A stretch of DNA of 64,000 bases from Gnetum montanum (taxonomy: Eukaryota; Streptophyta; Gnetopsida; Gnetales; Gnetaceae): contig MNCI01034664.1 in NCBI GenBank assembly GCA_015680685.1, forward strand, positions 1,017,642 to 1,081,641, given 5' to 3'. Every line of letters begins with the position of its first letter. Within the stretch, counting starts at the first letter, position 1. This document shows, piece after piece, positions 22,288-33,380 of this stretch. The translations under genes and the position numbers were made by a program. The notes beneath the pieces were generated by a model. That model had not been told where the DNA came from and searched no databases. It saw nothing but the letters and a program-made list of their open reading frames with translations.

Positions 22288-23006
22288 TGATGAGTAGATA
22301 GATTTGCTAGGTAGTTTTTGAAGTTTTTAGTTTTTCAAGTTTTTAAGTGTTTAGTTTTTTAGTAGTTCTTCTCAAAACCCTTTTCTCCCAGTGCATGCTC
22401 GCAGTGTGGTGATTGTAATTGTACGACATCCTTATTCGAGTGTGACGTACTTGGACACGCACATGACCGGCAATAAAGATCAAGATTACTTCATCATTGT
22501 AGAATCCACTTAGCTTAATTGTTATTTACTACTTTCTTAGTTAATATCTCTTCACCCTAAACTCCTGTTAAACGCGGAATGAGTACGACTTAATCACAAG
22601 CATTCAAATGTGACTACTTGGTAACCCAGTAGCATACTTAGGCCATGTGCTTGGTAATCCCAGTGGTAGTTGTGCACAAGGTCCAAGATGTGTACGAATG
22701 GTTAAGGAACAAATTCTCATCGCACCTAGGCTAGTTAGATTCTCTCTTACCCTCTCTCTTAGCTTAGTTAATCTTATTCCCATCATACCTAGGAGTAGCA
22801 TTAGTATATGAACACATCATACACCTCACTCTGGACTAAACCATACATGACAAAGTTAATACTAGTCCAGGTGGGAAGATAGTGAATTGTGACCTATGAG
22901 TAACTGTCTAGATACCAAAACTAGTCCGTCTACGGAGTTCAACCGGATCGTGCGTGAAACACTCGTATTCGTATGGTTGAGTGTAGGGGTACCTCACCAC
23001 TCATCA
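22288..23006 (+). repeat. H 3' LTR, lacking the TATA segment
   Basis: This 719-bp LTR is about 57 bp shorter than the 5' copy. After TGATGAG it joins straight to TAGATAGATTTG, dropping the block that holds the TATA box. It is followed by the target duplication ACCTC. Confidence 0.92.
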
Positions 23007-23011
23007 ACCTC

Positions 23012-24010
23012 CTAAGAGCCAAAAAGAACACTCAAGATAGCCCAGGAGATGGCTAATAATAAGCAAGGAATAACCATTCTTACTCTTCTCTCCTCAACTC
23101 CTTACTCCTCCAACTAGCATAGTCTCCCCTTCATTGGCCAAAAGTGAAAATGAAAGCAAACACCCCCTCTATTTATAGGATGGAGGAGACCTTAGGGCTT
23201 GGGTAAAGAGTTGTGCACAAAAGTTTATTCAATGAACAAGTAGATAACCCATTCTTTAGAAATCCTTTTTTTATTCATGGCATCATTACTACTTAACTTG
23301 GATAAGCAAGCTCTCATGAGAGAGTAGGCCTATGAAATTGTCAATACTTAAAAGAGTCACATGGCCCTTATTCAATGAGTTCTTTGTTCCTTTTCTAGCT
23401 ATTAATATGAAGTGGACAATTTGCATATCATAGAACATGCATCATCATCCCACATTAACCTTTCCCACGGCCCATCTTTTTGTCTTGTTTCATCATTTTT
23501 TAGTTTATATGCTATGAGGGTTTCTAATTTATTTTTGACTTTTTGTGTATTTTCCACATTTCCTATAATTTATCTAGAAAAATCATTGATACTAAGCTTT
23601 TTTTTTCCATTTAATATTTTACACATGTCAAGCCAATCATAACATGTATAAACATGGCATGGCTACCATGCTAGAAATTAATATTTTGATTGAACCAAAA
23701 AAATATGGTCCCACTAGGTACTTTTTTAATCATTTAATATTAAAGTCTCAAAATATAAAATTTGAATTGAAAAAATAATGGTACANGGATCCACATCACA
23801 TTAATTTCCTAGTATTATTCTAAAATAATGCTAGAATTTGTAATGCTCATTCATTAATAAAAATTATATATTTCTTTAACTTAAAATAAAATATTAGAAA
23901 TAAATAGTAACCTTGTTTATGTCACCGAAAACAAGGTCTTCGTATTACTAAGAAGCATTAGGCATATCTACAAATATATATAAAATTTTAAACAAATTAA
24001 AGTCTAAACA
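23012..24010 (-). repeat. D left (3') LTR, second part
   Basis: D's LTR resumes after H and its target duplication. It aligns with 58285-59400 of the right copy (for example 23180-23220 with 58440-58480 and 23930-23975 with 59340-59395). A minus-strand TATA box, CCTATAAATAGAG, is at 23167-23179. A single ambiguous base is at 23786. The final 45 or so bases, ending GGCATTACA in the right copy, are missing, so the boundary with pol is approximate. Confidence 0.8.
23167..23179 (-). promoter_or_regulatory. D left LTR TATA box
   Basis: CCTATAAATAGAG on the minus strand is conserved in the right LTR at about 58437-58449. Confidence 0.65.
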
Positions 24011-24039
24011 TTTGACTTTAACTTGACAAACCTTCCTAT

Positions 24040-25330
24040 TTTGCAACTTCATTACCCAACTATCCAAAGTCTCTCTAGTTTATCCATAGCTGAAGAGTTT
24101 GCCTTCATCTGAATATTTTGCCAATTCAAAATATGAGATGGATTTGAGATATATTTTCTTAACACAGTCACATCAAAAACTTTATGCATGTGTGCTAATT
24201 GAGGGGATAAAGCCAATTTATATGTCATGGGTCCAATCCTTTTCAAAATATTAAATGGTCTAATGAATCTTGAGGCTAACTTTAACCTCTTTACACCTCT
24301 AACAATTGTCTTGATGGGTGAAACTTTCAGAAAAATCTTCTCATCGACTTCAAATTCTAAGGGTCTCTGTTTCTTATTTGTATAACTCTTTTTTTTTATT
24401 TACTACTTGTTTGAGCCTTTCCCTTATAATTCTTATCTCTTGTTCCATGTCTTAAAATAATTCTAGTCCAACTATAGCTTTGTCTTCTAAATTACTCCAT
24501 GAAGTAGGAACCCTACATTTCCTACCATAGAGAACCTCAAAAGGAGCCATGACTATAGACTTGTGATAGTTATTATTATAGGAAAACTCAACCAAGGGTA
24601 AGTACACCTCCCAACTTCTTGAATTATCAAGAACATAAGCTCTCAAGAGATCTTCTAGTACTTGATTTACTCTATTGACTTGACCATCTATTTTGAGGTG
24701 ATAAGCACTACTTAAATTTAGTTCTATCCCAAAAGCCCTCTGAATCTCTTTCCAAAATTTACATAAGAACCTTGTATTCCTATTAGAAATTATATTTAGA
24801 TGAACTTCATGTAGCATAATGATGTTCTCAATGTAGATTTTTTCTATCCTTTTTACACCATACATTGTCTTATCTTAGATAAAGTGTGCTGATTTAGAAA
24901 ATTTGTCTACAATCACAAGAATGAAATCATTTCCTCTTTGTGACCTTGGCAACCCAATAATGAAGTTCATGTTGATTACATCCCATTTGTACTCAAGCAC
25001 ATCATGAGGACATAGTAAACCTAGTGGATGCCTATGTTCAGGTTTAACTTATTGACAAGTGAGATACTTGGCAACAAAGGATGGTACATTTGCCTTCATT
25101 TTTGGCCACCAAAATTCTAATTTTATGTTTTGCTACATTTTGTTTTTACTAGGGTGCCCTGATATAGGAAGATTATGAAATTCATACATAAGCTATTCTC
25201 TAAGATTATTACTTAATTTGATATATGCTCTTTTCTTAAACCTTAAAAATTCATCATTTTCTATAGTTTTTTAACATTTGAAACTTAAGCTTTTGATAAA
25301 AGGAATCATCAATTTGTGCTTTAGCTATGA
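24040..25330 (-). pseudogene. D integrase pseudogene
   Basis: This is the gypsy integrase on the minus strand. The best core stretch (24865-24452) holds NRNTRFLCKFWKEIQ, the counterpart of the S.RD.RFTS.FW block, with the catalytic Asp changed to Asn. It then has SAYHLKIDGQVNRVNQVLED, where the catalytic Glu of the usual DGQ.ER is Asn. SYNNNYHKSI, AP(F/Y)E.LYGR and CR.P follow. Farther on, GPMTYKLALSPQLAHMHKVF and VLRKYISNPSHIL (24246-24052) form the C-terminal block. The frame ends near 24050, and I see no chromodomain before the LTR, which fits a deletion across the pol/LTR border. It would be inactive. Confidence 0.87.
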
Positions 25331-25379
25331 TGGATGGAATTTAACCCTTGATTTCTATTATGGCCTTCAAATATCTTCT

Positions 25380-25850
25380 CCTACTTAATGCATCAGCTAC
25401 TTTATTACCTTTGCCTTCATGATATACAATCTCAAAGTTGTAGTTACTAAGAAATTCAATCCATATTTACATTAGATTTAGATTTTGTTATGTAAAAATG
25501 TACTTTAGGCTTTCATGATCGCTCCACACTTAAAAACTTACTTCATACAAATTATGACATCAAATTTCAAGTGGATGGACAACAACTACTAATTCCAAGT
25601 CATGAGTAGGATAATTCTTATCATGATTTTTAAGTTGGTAGGATCCATAAGCAATTACCCTATCATTTTGCATTAAACCACAATCCAAACCTTCCCTTGA
25701 TGCATCGATGTAGATCACATAAGACTTTCTAGCATTAGGAATGGCTAGTATTGGTGCACTTGTAAGCAATTATTTGAGTATGTCAAGACGTTCTTGACAT
25801 TTTTCTATGCAACTAAACTGCTTGTCTTTCCTAAGAAGACCTATTAATGG
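25380..25850 (-). pseudogene. D RNase H pseudogene
   Basis: The minus strand 25769-25560 reads [21 protein letters not shown] followed by [23 protein letters not shown], the standard gypsy RNase H pattern with the first catalytic Asp kept (YIDAS). The second half, with the usual DHKSL-type block, is broken by stops at about 25440-25540. Confidence 0.82.
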
Positions 25851-26420
25851 ACTTGCCAACTTTGAAAAATTTAGAATGAAGCATCTATAGTATCTTGCTA
25901 GACCCAAGAAACTATGTATTTTCTTCATATTCTTTGGTATAAGCCACTATGCTATTGCTTTAATCTTCTCATCATCAACTATTATAAAATTTCCTAACAC
26001 CACATGCCCCCAAATTTATGTACTTTCTTGTCAAAATGCATAATTTTTAAGGCTTGCATACAATTTAGGATCTCTTACCATTTGCAAAATAAGTTTAGAA
26101 TGCTACTCATGTTCCTTATAACTCTTGGAGTAAATCAAAATGTCATCTATGAAGACTATCACAAATGAGTCTAGATAAGGCCAAAAAATGTTGTTCATTA
26201 GGCTCATAAATAGCCCTGGAGCATTAGAAAGATCAAAAGGCATTACTATAAACTCAAAATCTCCATATCTAATTCTAAATGTTGCCTTGTGGATTTCTTA
26301 TTCTTTAATTTGAAGTTGGCGATACTCTGATTTAAGATCTATTTTAGCAATGTTGGTGACCACTTAGGACTCTCTTCCAATCAAAAAGGATGTTGGTCTC
26401 TGGCTATGCAACTAAAATTG
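25851..26420 (-). pseudogene. D reverse transcriptase pseudogene (catalytic box intact)
   Basis: On the minus strand the RT reads from a degraded finger region (about 26400) through a GDFEF..MPF.LSNAP..FM pattern at about 26200-26270 to the catalytic box [11 protein letters not shown] at about 26120-26155. The two Asp codons are at 26142-26147. KEHE, a thumb segment and a KIEAIA-like connection to about 25930 follow. The catalytic pair is kept, unlike in B and G, but stops occur throughout. Upstream protease and gag are not recognisable. Confidence 0.82.
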
Positions 26421-27639
26421 CTTAGACAATGGATTCTTTCAAACTTGAATTTTAGTTCTTGTTGGTTTTTGGCAACACTAAGGCTTGAATACTTCCAAAT
26501 CAAACTTAGTGGTTGCATGAGCAATGTATTTTTTAAAAATCTATCCTAACTACAAGCCATGTACTATCTTAAAGCTTTAACAACAAATTACAATTTTAAA
26601 GAAAGATTCAAATTTTAGAAACTCTATTCTATAACCAAAACTATTTTTTAATTTTATCAAAGCAAACTAGTCTATATGGTATGGGTCATAAGCTACCTAT
26701 AAAAATCATCCCTTTCATCTAATGTTTAGAAAACAATGTCATAAGCTACCTATAACAATCATCCCTTTCATCCAATGTTTAGAAAACAATCCTTCAAATT
26801 TACTGCCAATTTCCCCTAGAGAAAATTGCACAAGAAAATTGGAAATAGAGTAATATTCAATGGATTTGTAACATAAAATAGGAGAATTGCATAAAATATT
26901 AAACATTAAAATGAGCCATCACTAATTTAAGAAAACACTCTAAAAACTAAAGCCATTTTGGTTAATCAATGATGATAAAAATTTCTAAATCCTCAGTTAT
27001 GACAAGTAATCCAAACAATTCCAAGAGATGAATTAAGGTACACTACGGTTTTTTATTGATAGCTAAGCTAAAAAGATAAAAAGGAAAATAAAAATAACTC
27101 AAAAATTAGAGGCCAAAAGCTGAATCAAATCTTACTTGAAAATGCCATTATACAAAATTTGCTATTAGTATCTTCCAAATGATTCCCCACTTTTACAAAA
27201 AAGGCAATGCCTTTATATAGCCAAAACATGAAAGAATCAATTATAATTGTAAAGAGGTTACAAAACAATTATTAGGATGAACTACCGACCACTCCCTTTT
27301 CAACAGCATCTTTAATGAATTTTAAAAGTGCCAACTACTTCTGAATCTCTACAACGATAGGAGCTTATGTTGTAAATTCCTTGACATGCTCATTTTTTTA
27401 TTGGACTACGCTTTTGAAGTAACTTTACTTGTATACTAGTGATAATGCCTTTTCTACTTATTTTGTTTGAGTGGTAGATAAAGACTTTGCTATTTTCTCC
27501 TTGAACTACCTCCCATCATTTAATGTTGTGGTGTTAATAGCTTCAGTTATATTTTTCCCACACTCCTGCATATTTTCCAACATAACATTAACATCTGTTC
27601 TTGGCTTTTAGATCTATTTAATTTGGTGCATACCATTGT
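26421..27639. other. Unassigned D interior between RT and element F
   Basis: No domain can be named here. Decayed minus-strand D sequence (protease/gag side) would be expected. It contains a 53-bp tandem duplication (26685-26790) and a minus-strand TATA-like GGCTATATAAAGGC (27209-27222). The latter hints that part of it may be a promoter region of a further, unidentified insertion. The last five bases before F are ATTGT. Confidence 0.5.
26685..26790. repeat. 53-bp tandem duplication (two copies)
   Basis: Copies 26685-26737 and 26738-26790 begin GTCATAAGCTACCTATAA and differ at two positions. It is a local duplication inside decayed D sequence. Confidence 0.93.
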
Positions 27640-28416
27640 TGATGAGTCATCATTGGTTGGATCTAGTCAATGCAAATGTGTCAACGCATACCCATCGATG
27701 CATGATTTGATGCATGCACCTATTGCATTTTGGCAAATTTGTTGTTTAGTAGCATATGGAAGCTCTTACATTTTGTTCATTTGAGAGTTGGAATATTTTC
27801 TAAGTGCCTGCAATAGGAGTTGATAAGTGTATATATCTTTATTTGAGCACTGATGTATCTGGACACTTTGATGTGAACAACACTAAAGATGAGCTTTCTT
27901 AATAAACCTTGCAGCACTTGGACTTAGCCTAATATTTACTTAAAGTATTTACTTTTCATGAAATTTTCTTTCATGTAATTAATTAATTACAGATAATTAA
28001 TGCACATAAGTACAACCATCTTGAGCATATGTTAACACTTGGTAATCCTGATAACGCTCATGCTTGATAACCCAGTAGTGTTGCAACGTGTTTAGGATGT
28101 GTATGGTAGATGTGAATGGATGCTTACACTAGGATTAGTTAAGGCATTAGATTGTTTCTAGATTAATCAAGCATTTAATTACTTTATTTTGATTCCTAGG
28201 AGAAGTAGATAAAAATATAAAAGTTATACAAATCATGTGCCTTAGTTACACTTAACCATACCCATGAACCTCGCAAGTGGAACTAGAAAGACAAAAATTT
28301 GTCCTTTAGATTCACCACCTAGATAATGTGTACTTAGATGGCTAAAGTCTATGAAATTTGATTAGATCGCTTAGTGAATGCTAGTGATTTGTATGGTTAG
28401 GCATAGGGACTGCTCG
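27640..28416 (+). repeat. F 5' LTR
   Basis: This LTR of about 777 bp is related to E's LTR (59961-60319) and, more distantly, to G's. The last bases should read ...CCTCATCA, but here GGACTGCTCG joins directly to the PBS, so about 8 bp of the LTR end are lost. Confidence 0.8.
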
Positions 28417-28417
28417 T

Positions 28418-28435
28418 TGGCACCATTTCTAGGGA
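28418..28435 (+). promoter_or_regulatory. F primer-binding site (Asp-tRNA type)
   Basis: TGGCACCATTTCTAGGGA is a derived form of the Asp-tRNA complement, at the LTR/interior border. Confidence 0.8.
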
Positions 28436-28564
28436 CATTAATAAGCCACATGCGCTACCTAGGAAGTTAGTGAAATCATCCAATGACATTGTAACAAACC
28501 TTAAAGTTGAAATCATTAAGGAAAATAATAATAACAAAAGCACATTGTTTTCACAAGAACTAAT

Positions 28565-30850
28565 ATGGCTTCTTCTCATAGGGAAGATTCTCCACCTCGG
28601 TTCATAGGTGATTCTAATCAACAAAGGCAAGAAGGCCTAAAATCACCTATGCCCCAACAATGCAAAGTGGTCTATACACATCCAAATGAGTTCATTCCAA
28701 ATTTCACCTTCATCTTACATCAAGATGGACAACTATGGTGGAGGGACATGGAGGGAAGCATCTTGCATCACTTATTTTCTTGTGATGATGCTCCACAATC
28801 TCATGAGAATGCACATTGTTAGACTCAATGTTGAGTACGAGATGCAAGATCATTCCTACCAGGATTATCATCCCATGGAGGCTCATCGAAAGAACGATTG
28901 GTAGATGGATGCTCACTATGAGGCATCAAATGGTAAATAGTTTAAAAACCCCTTGTTCCTACTAAGCCAAAATGAAGGGAAATACCACTTTTCAAGAGCT
29001 TTCCAATACACTGATGATTCCCATCCTTTTGTTTAGGAGGAGGCCCTCAATCAAAATCTAGACTTCACTATAGATAACCTTGATTCTGGGAAGAACAAAT
29101 CTCATGATCATGGGGCCTTAAAGGGAGGGAGTCAAGGTAGGAATTGTGACAAGTACCATGATAATAATAGACATGGTGATCATGGATATAACCAAAGAAG
29201 AGGAAGTATTAGGAACTATTCTGATGCTAGCCCTCCTTCCTCTTCACCTTCATTGTCCTTATCATCTTCCTCCTCCAACTTCAATCGAAGCTGCGAAGGG
29301 AAAGACTGTGATGGAGATGATCAACAAGATAGGGATGATTGTAGGTCCCATTGAAATAGTAGAGACCAAGGGCATGGGTAATCAAGGGAGGTTCACCATA
29401 AAGAAAGAAGGGACAGTAGGGGGCACCATAAGCATTGTGACCATTACAAGGGCCATGACTATGATGAGCCTTTACTTGCAACCAAAAACATGATGCTATA
29501 AGGATTCCAAAAAGGCATGTGAAGGACACCCAGAAGAAATGGTTAGACATGAACAATATCCCTAAGTTTGAATGGGGATACAACTTTGATCAACAAAATC
29601 ATCTCCAAGCCTTTCACAATGCATGTGTCTTACAGAATGTGGAAAATAAATGGTAGAAATTGAAGCTATTTTCCAAGACACTCATCAAGCAAGCTAAAAG
29701 CTAGTATTGGTCTTTAGAATTGGAATCAATCTAATGATGAAGTATGGTGCTTGAACTCTTCAATGATAGGTATCAAATGTACTCCCAAGTGTCTAACCTG
29801 AGAGGGTAAATCCAAGGTTGGAAGCAAGGAACACATGAATCCCTAGATGTAGCTATGGGTAGATATTACTCATTATTACACTAATTCATAGGCCATGGTT
29901 ACTCTCAAAGGAAGTAGCTTCATCATATCATAGATGGGATCCTAATAGAAACAAGGAGAACTCTTATGGTCTATGCCCAAGGGAGGCTTTCAAAGCTAAG
30001 GGTCCATCAAATCCAAAGGCTAATTCAACAAGTGGTCAAACAAGAAGATGAGTTGAGGAAAAGGGAAAGTGCAAAAGAGTACAACCGAGATCCCTCCATT
30101 CGGAAAAGGGAGGTCCAGTTTTGTGACAATGAGGAGGAGACACCACTTGATGAAGTGGTGCAATGAAAAACCTTGTTGATACAAAAATATGTTTCTTAAA
30201 TATTAGTCAAGGTGGACAAAATGTGGGACTCTTTGGATGAAAAGTTCCAAACTACCCTCAAAAATGACAAGGAGACCAAAGAGTAAGGTAGTGGTCATGA
30301 CAAAAGAAGGAGGGAAGTTGAACGTGCCCATCAGAAAGATAAGGGCAAAGTTGCTATAGTGGATGAGGTTGCAAATTTCAAAATAGATAATGATGGTGGG
30401 TGTGACATTTGCCAATACAAACATTCTAAGGGATGTTGCCCAATCATGTCACACTTGCAGGAATTCGAGGTGTATAGTTTGAATCCTATATTGACAAAAC
30501 AACAAACACCCAAGAAGTTGCCTTATCCTCAAGGAAACTAGAGGTAGTTCCACCAATAAGCCTATTATCCAAGTGGAGTACCACCTCAACCATATGAGTA
30601 GTAACAGTAATGCCAACACCCATAGTCATGGGGGATGCCACCACCAAGGTAGTAGTACCCTTACCGATAGTTAGATCTGTATGAGTATTATGTTCAATAG
30701 TCCATTTCTCCACATGACTCTTCCAATAACACCTATTTTCAACACCACTACTACCCTCTGGAATATTATAGAGCAAAATCTCGAAGAGGAAAGTTCCCAT
30801 TTTTCTATTATCCTCCTCATCCTTCTACACTTGTACCTCCACCCTTAACT
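28565..30850 (+). pseudogene. F gag pseudogene
   Basis: An ATG at 28565 opens MASSHREDSPP. The N-terminus (CKVVYTHPNEFIPNF, LWWRDMEG) is shared with E (59808-59609) and G (near 55340-55190). A low-complexity Ser/Asp/His-rich linker (29050-29480) follows, then a badly broken capsid core (about 29520-29960). An open helix-rich stretch at 29966-30166 reads YAQGRLSKLRVHQIQRLIQQ. The zinc motif C-x2-C-x3-H-x4-C-x4-H is intact at 30401-30454. A Pro/Gln/Tyr-rich tail follows. It is a Gag of the same family as G and E and a distant relative of A1/H. Frameshifts separate the blocks. Confidence 0.82.
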
Positions 30851-31109
30851 CAGTTGCCACCTGTGCCATTCATGCAGGGTGAAATTCCAGGCCAACCGCA
30901 ACAAGGAAATGCCACAAGGGTTGTTAACTTACAACTAGCTCCCCAACCAAGTGGTTCAAACACTAAGCCTCATAACAACCCTTTTTTCGAACCAACAATC
31001 CTACCAAGCCCTCATAGACACCTACAGCTGCTAACCCTCCTGCTTCTTCCTCCTCCACAACATCCTTCAAAATCCCTTTAAACCAAATGCCTCCTAGGGT
31101 GCATACTAG

Positions 31110-31620
31110 AATGTGGACTATGTACTCACTGATTGGATAAAGGTTGGCCACCTTCCCAAAAAGAGATCTAATCTTAGAAGTTCCATCATTTACTTGCAAA
31201 TCGCTGGGAATGAGCCTTGCAAGCCTCTTCTAAACTTAGGTTCTAGTGTTAATTTGATCTTACATGAAATGAACAAAGCTTGGAACCTACCGCCTCTTAA
31301 GAGGAGCAACATTCATCATGAGTTATTAGTTCATCATTGTCACTTAGGATTGGTGGAGGATATTGTGACCACTATCTGTGGGCGATCATATCTTGCTAAC
31401 TTCCTAGTTATTTGTGTGGATAATTGCAAGGAGGACTTTCCAATCATCATGGGAAGGCCTTGGCTGAGTACAATTGGTGCATGACTAGGAATCAAAGATC
31501 TCTCCTTGGATATTTTCAAGGAAAATGACTTTGGAAAGATAGAGAGGAAGCACATTTCATGCATCATGTACACTAACATAAGGTGCCACTACTTGTAGAA
31601 ATCATGAGTTGTTAGAAGTA
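31110..31620 (+). pseudogene. F protease-region pseudogene
   Basis: This is a retropepsin-like domain. CKPLLNLGSSVNLILHEM at about 31215-31270 matches the active-site block LLDLGSS.NLM, with the catalytic Asp changed to Asn. WNLPPLKRSNI, then GLVEDIVTTICG and DFPIIMGRPWLSTIGA (to 31484) complete the fold. The same protein is found in G (52777-52397), where the Asp is kept (LLDFGSS), and in E (about 61500-60975), where it is again Asn. The frame continues toward RT with stops. Confidence 0.8.
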
Positions 31621-32089
31621 CCACACTCACAACATGCAAGTAGTGTGCAAATGTCACAGAAGTGCAAAGGTACTTGTATGTAGTAGCCACAAAACAAGAG
31701 GACACCTAGTGGGTGATAGCTAAAGATGAAAGCAATTCAACATTGTGCATGTAACAAATTGAGACCCTTACAAGTGCCGACATTAAAGGCATGAATGAAC
31801 TAGAGCAAGTCCATCACAAACTTTCCAATGAACCTAATAAAATCAATTAGGGATAATTGGAAATCCTTGAGAGCTTCAACTAGGAGCCCCTTGAGTTAAA
31901 AAATCTATCGACCAAAATGGAATATGCTTTTCAGAATAATGGGAAGCTAGTCATCATTAATGTCAACCTTACTCCTATGAAGAAAAAGAAGCTGTTGGAG
32001 GTGATCAACAAATGGTTAACAACCTCTTCTTAGTCATATCATGAGCTAACCATAATTGATCCAAGGATATGCCAACATTGAATTTACAC

Positions 32090-32800
32090 AAATTCCTCCA
32101 TTAAATCAAAGAGGCAACCACAATGGTGGTTGAACCCCAAACTCAAGTAGATTGTAAAAGAGGAGATTAAATAGCACCTCAAGGTGGGGTTCATCTATCC
32201 CATTGCGAATAGTGAGTGGGTTAGCCCACTTTTGATCATGCCAAAGTGAGGTTGGAAATGGGGGATCTACATTAATTTTAGGCTATTAAACATGGCAACA
32301 TTCAAAGATCATTTTCCTTTGTCAGTTGTGGACTAGGTGTTGGACACAATTTCTGGGCATTGTTATTATAGCTTTCTAGATGGTTATAGTGGCTATAACC
32401 AAATCCAAATAACACCTAAATATTAGGCCAAACCCATATTCACTAGTCCATAGGGAACTTTCACACATAGAAAGATGTCGTTTGACCTATGCAATGTTCC
32501 TACAACACTCTGATGCCTTATCTTGAGCATCTTCCAACAACAGATTGGTAGCAGAGTGAAAGTTTTCATGGATGACTTCTCCACCTATGGGGCTACATTC
32601 AAGCAAGCCTTAGATTGTCTTGAGTAAATGCTGAAAAGGTGCATGAAGACCAACCTTAGGCCCAACTAAGAGAAAAGCCGCTTGATCGTCTAGGAGGGTA
32701 TTGTAATGGGGCATAGAATTATATAGAAAGGGATTGAGGTGGACCCTAAAAAATAAGGGTTATCCAAGGAATAATACAATAATTTAAAGTTTTCAAAGAT
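32090..32800 (+). pseudogene. F reverse transcriptase pseudogene (catalytic box intact)
   Basis: The RT blocks are in order. LKVGFIYPIANSEWVSP is at about 32180-32240, a KWGIYINFRLLN block and DHFPLS follow at 32250-32325, and SFLDGYSGYNQIQI lies at about 32370-32410. The last is the Athila/Tat signature, where chromoviruses have DL.SGYHQI. After MSFDLCNVPTTL, the catalytic box VFMDDFSTYG at about 32564-32593 keeps both Asp residues. GIVMGHRII and KGIEVDPKK follow. Several stops replace Gln or Trp codons. It would copy the element's RNA if repaired. Confidence 0.88.
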
Positions 32801-32829
32801 GTGAGGTTATTCATTGGCCACACTAGCTA

Positions 32830-33380
32830 TTACTGGCACTTCATCAAGACTTTCTCTAAGATTGCTAAACCATTAGTGGAGCTGACAAAGAAGGATGCTC
32901 TATTTATCTGGACCAAAAAATGTGAGCATGCATTCCAACAACTCAAGTAGAAGCTCATGGAAACTCTAATCCTACGAGAACCTAATTGGTCTAGACCATT
33001 GCACATTATGATGGATGCATCAAATTTGTCCTTGGGAGCGATGCTCACATAGTTGGATGATCAAAAATGTCCCTATTACATCGACTATGTGAGCAAGAGC
33101 ATTGTGGGTTCATAGCTAAACTACACCACCATTGAGAAAGATTTGATGGTAGTGGTGTATGCCTTGGAGAAATTTTGGCAATACGTGCTAGGGTGTAATC
33201 TATCTTTGCACATGGACCATAGTGCAATTAGGTTCCTAATGAATAAGCCAACGATGAGCCCCCCATGTCATACAATGGCTGGTGATCTTGTAGGAGTTTG
33301 ATCTAACCATGATGGACAAAAAGGGAACCAAGAATATGGCTTCTAACCACTTGTCTCGATTGAGATGGGATAGTAATGAG
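32830..33380 (+). pseudogene. F RNase H pseudogene
   Basis: AFQQLK at about 32930 leads to IMMDASNLSLGAMLT (about 33005-33050), holding the first catalytic Asp. LNYTTIEKDLMVVVYALEKF and HMDHSAIRFLMNKP follow at about 33115-33250. The tail toward integrase contains NHLSRLRWD (about 33340-33370). G has the same block at 50936-50748. Stops are scattered. Confidence 0.83.

Larger units (their letters stand above)
14730..23006 (+). mobile_element. H: pol-less Athila/Tat-like LTR retrotransposon with gag and extra ORF
   Basis: The ends are TGATGAG...CATCA with perfect target duplications ACCTC at 14725-14729 and 23007-23011. The 5' LTR (776 bp) and 3' LTR (719 bp) flank an Asp-type PBS, gag, a 1.7-kb non-coding spacer, a 2.8-kb extra ORF and a purine tract. 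It shares gag, spacer, extra-ORF tail, PPT and the R/U5 part of the LTR with A1, but its U3 is different and very short. No pol domain can be found. It interrupts the left LTR of D, which resumes at 23012. Confidence 0.93.
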
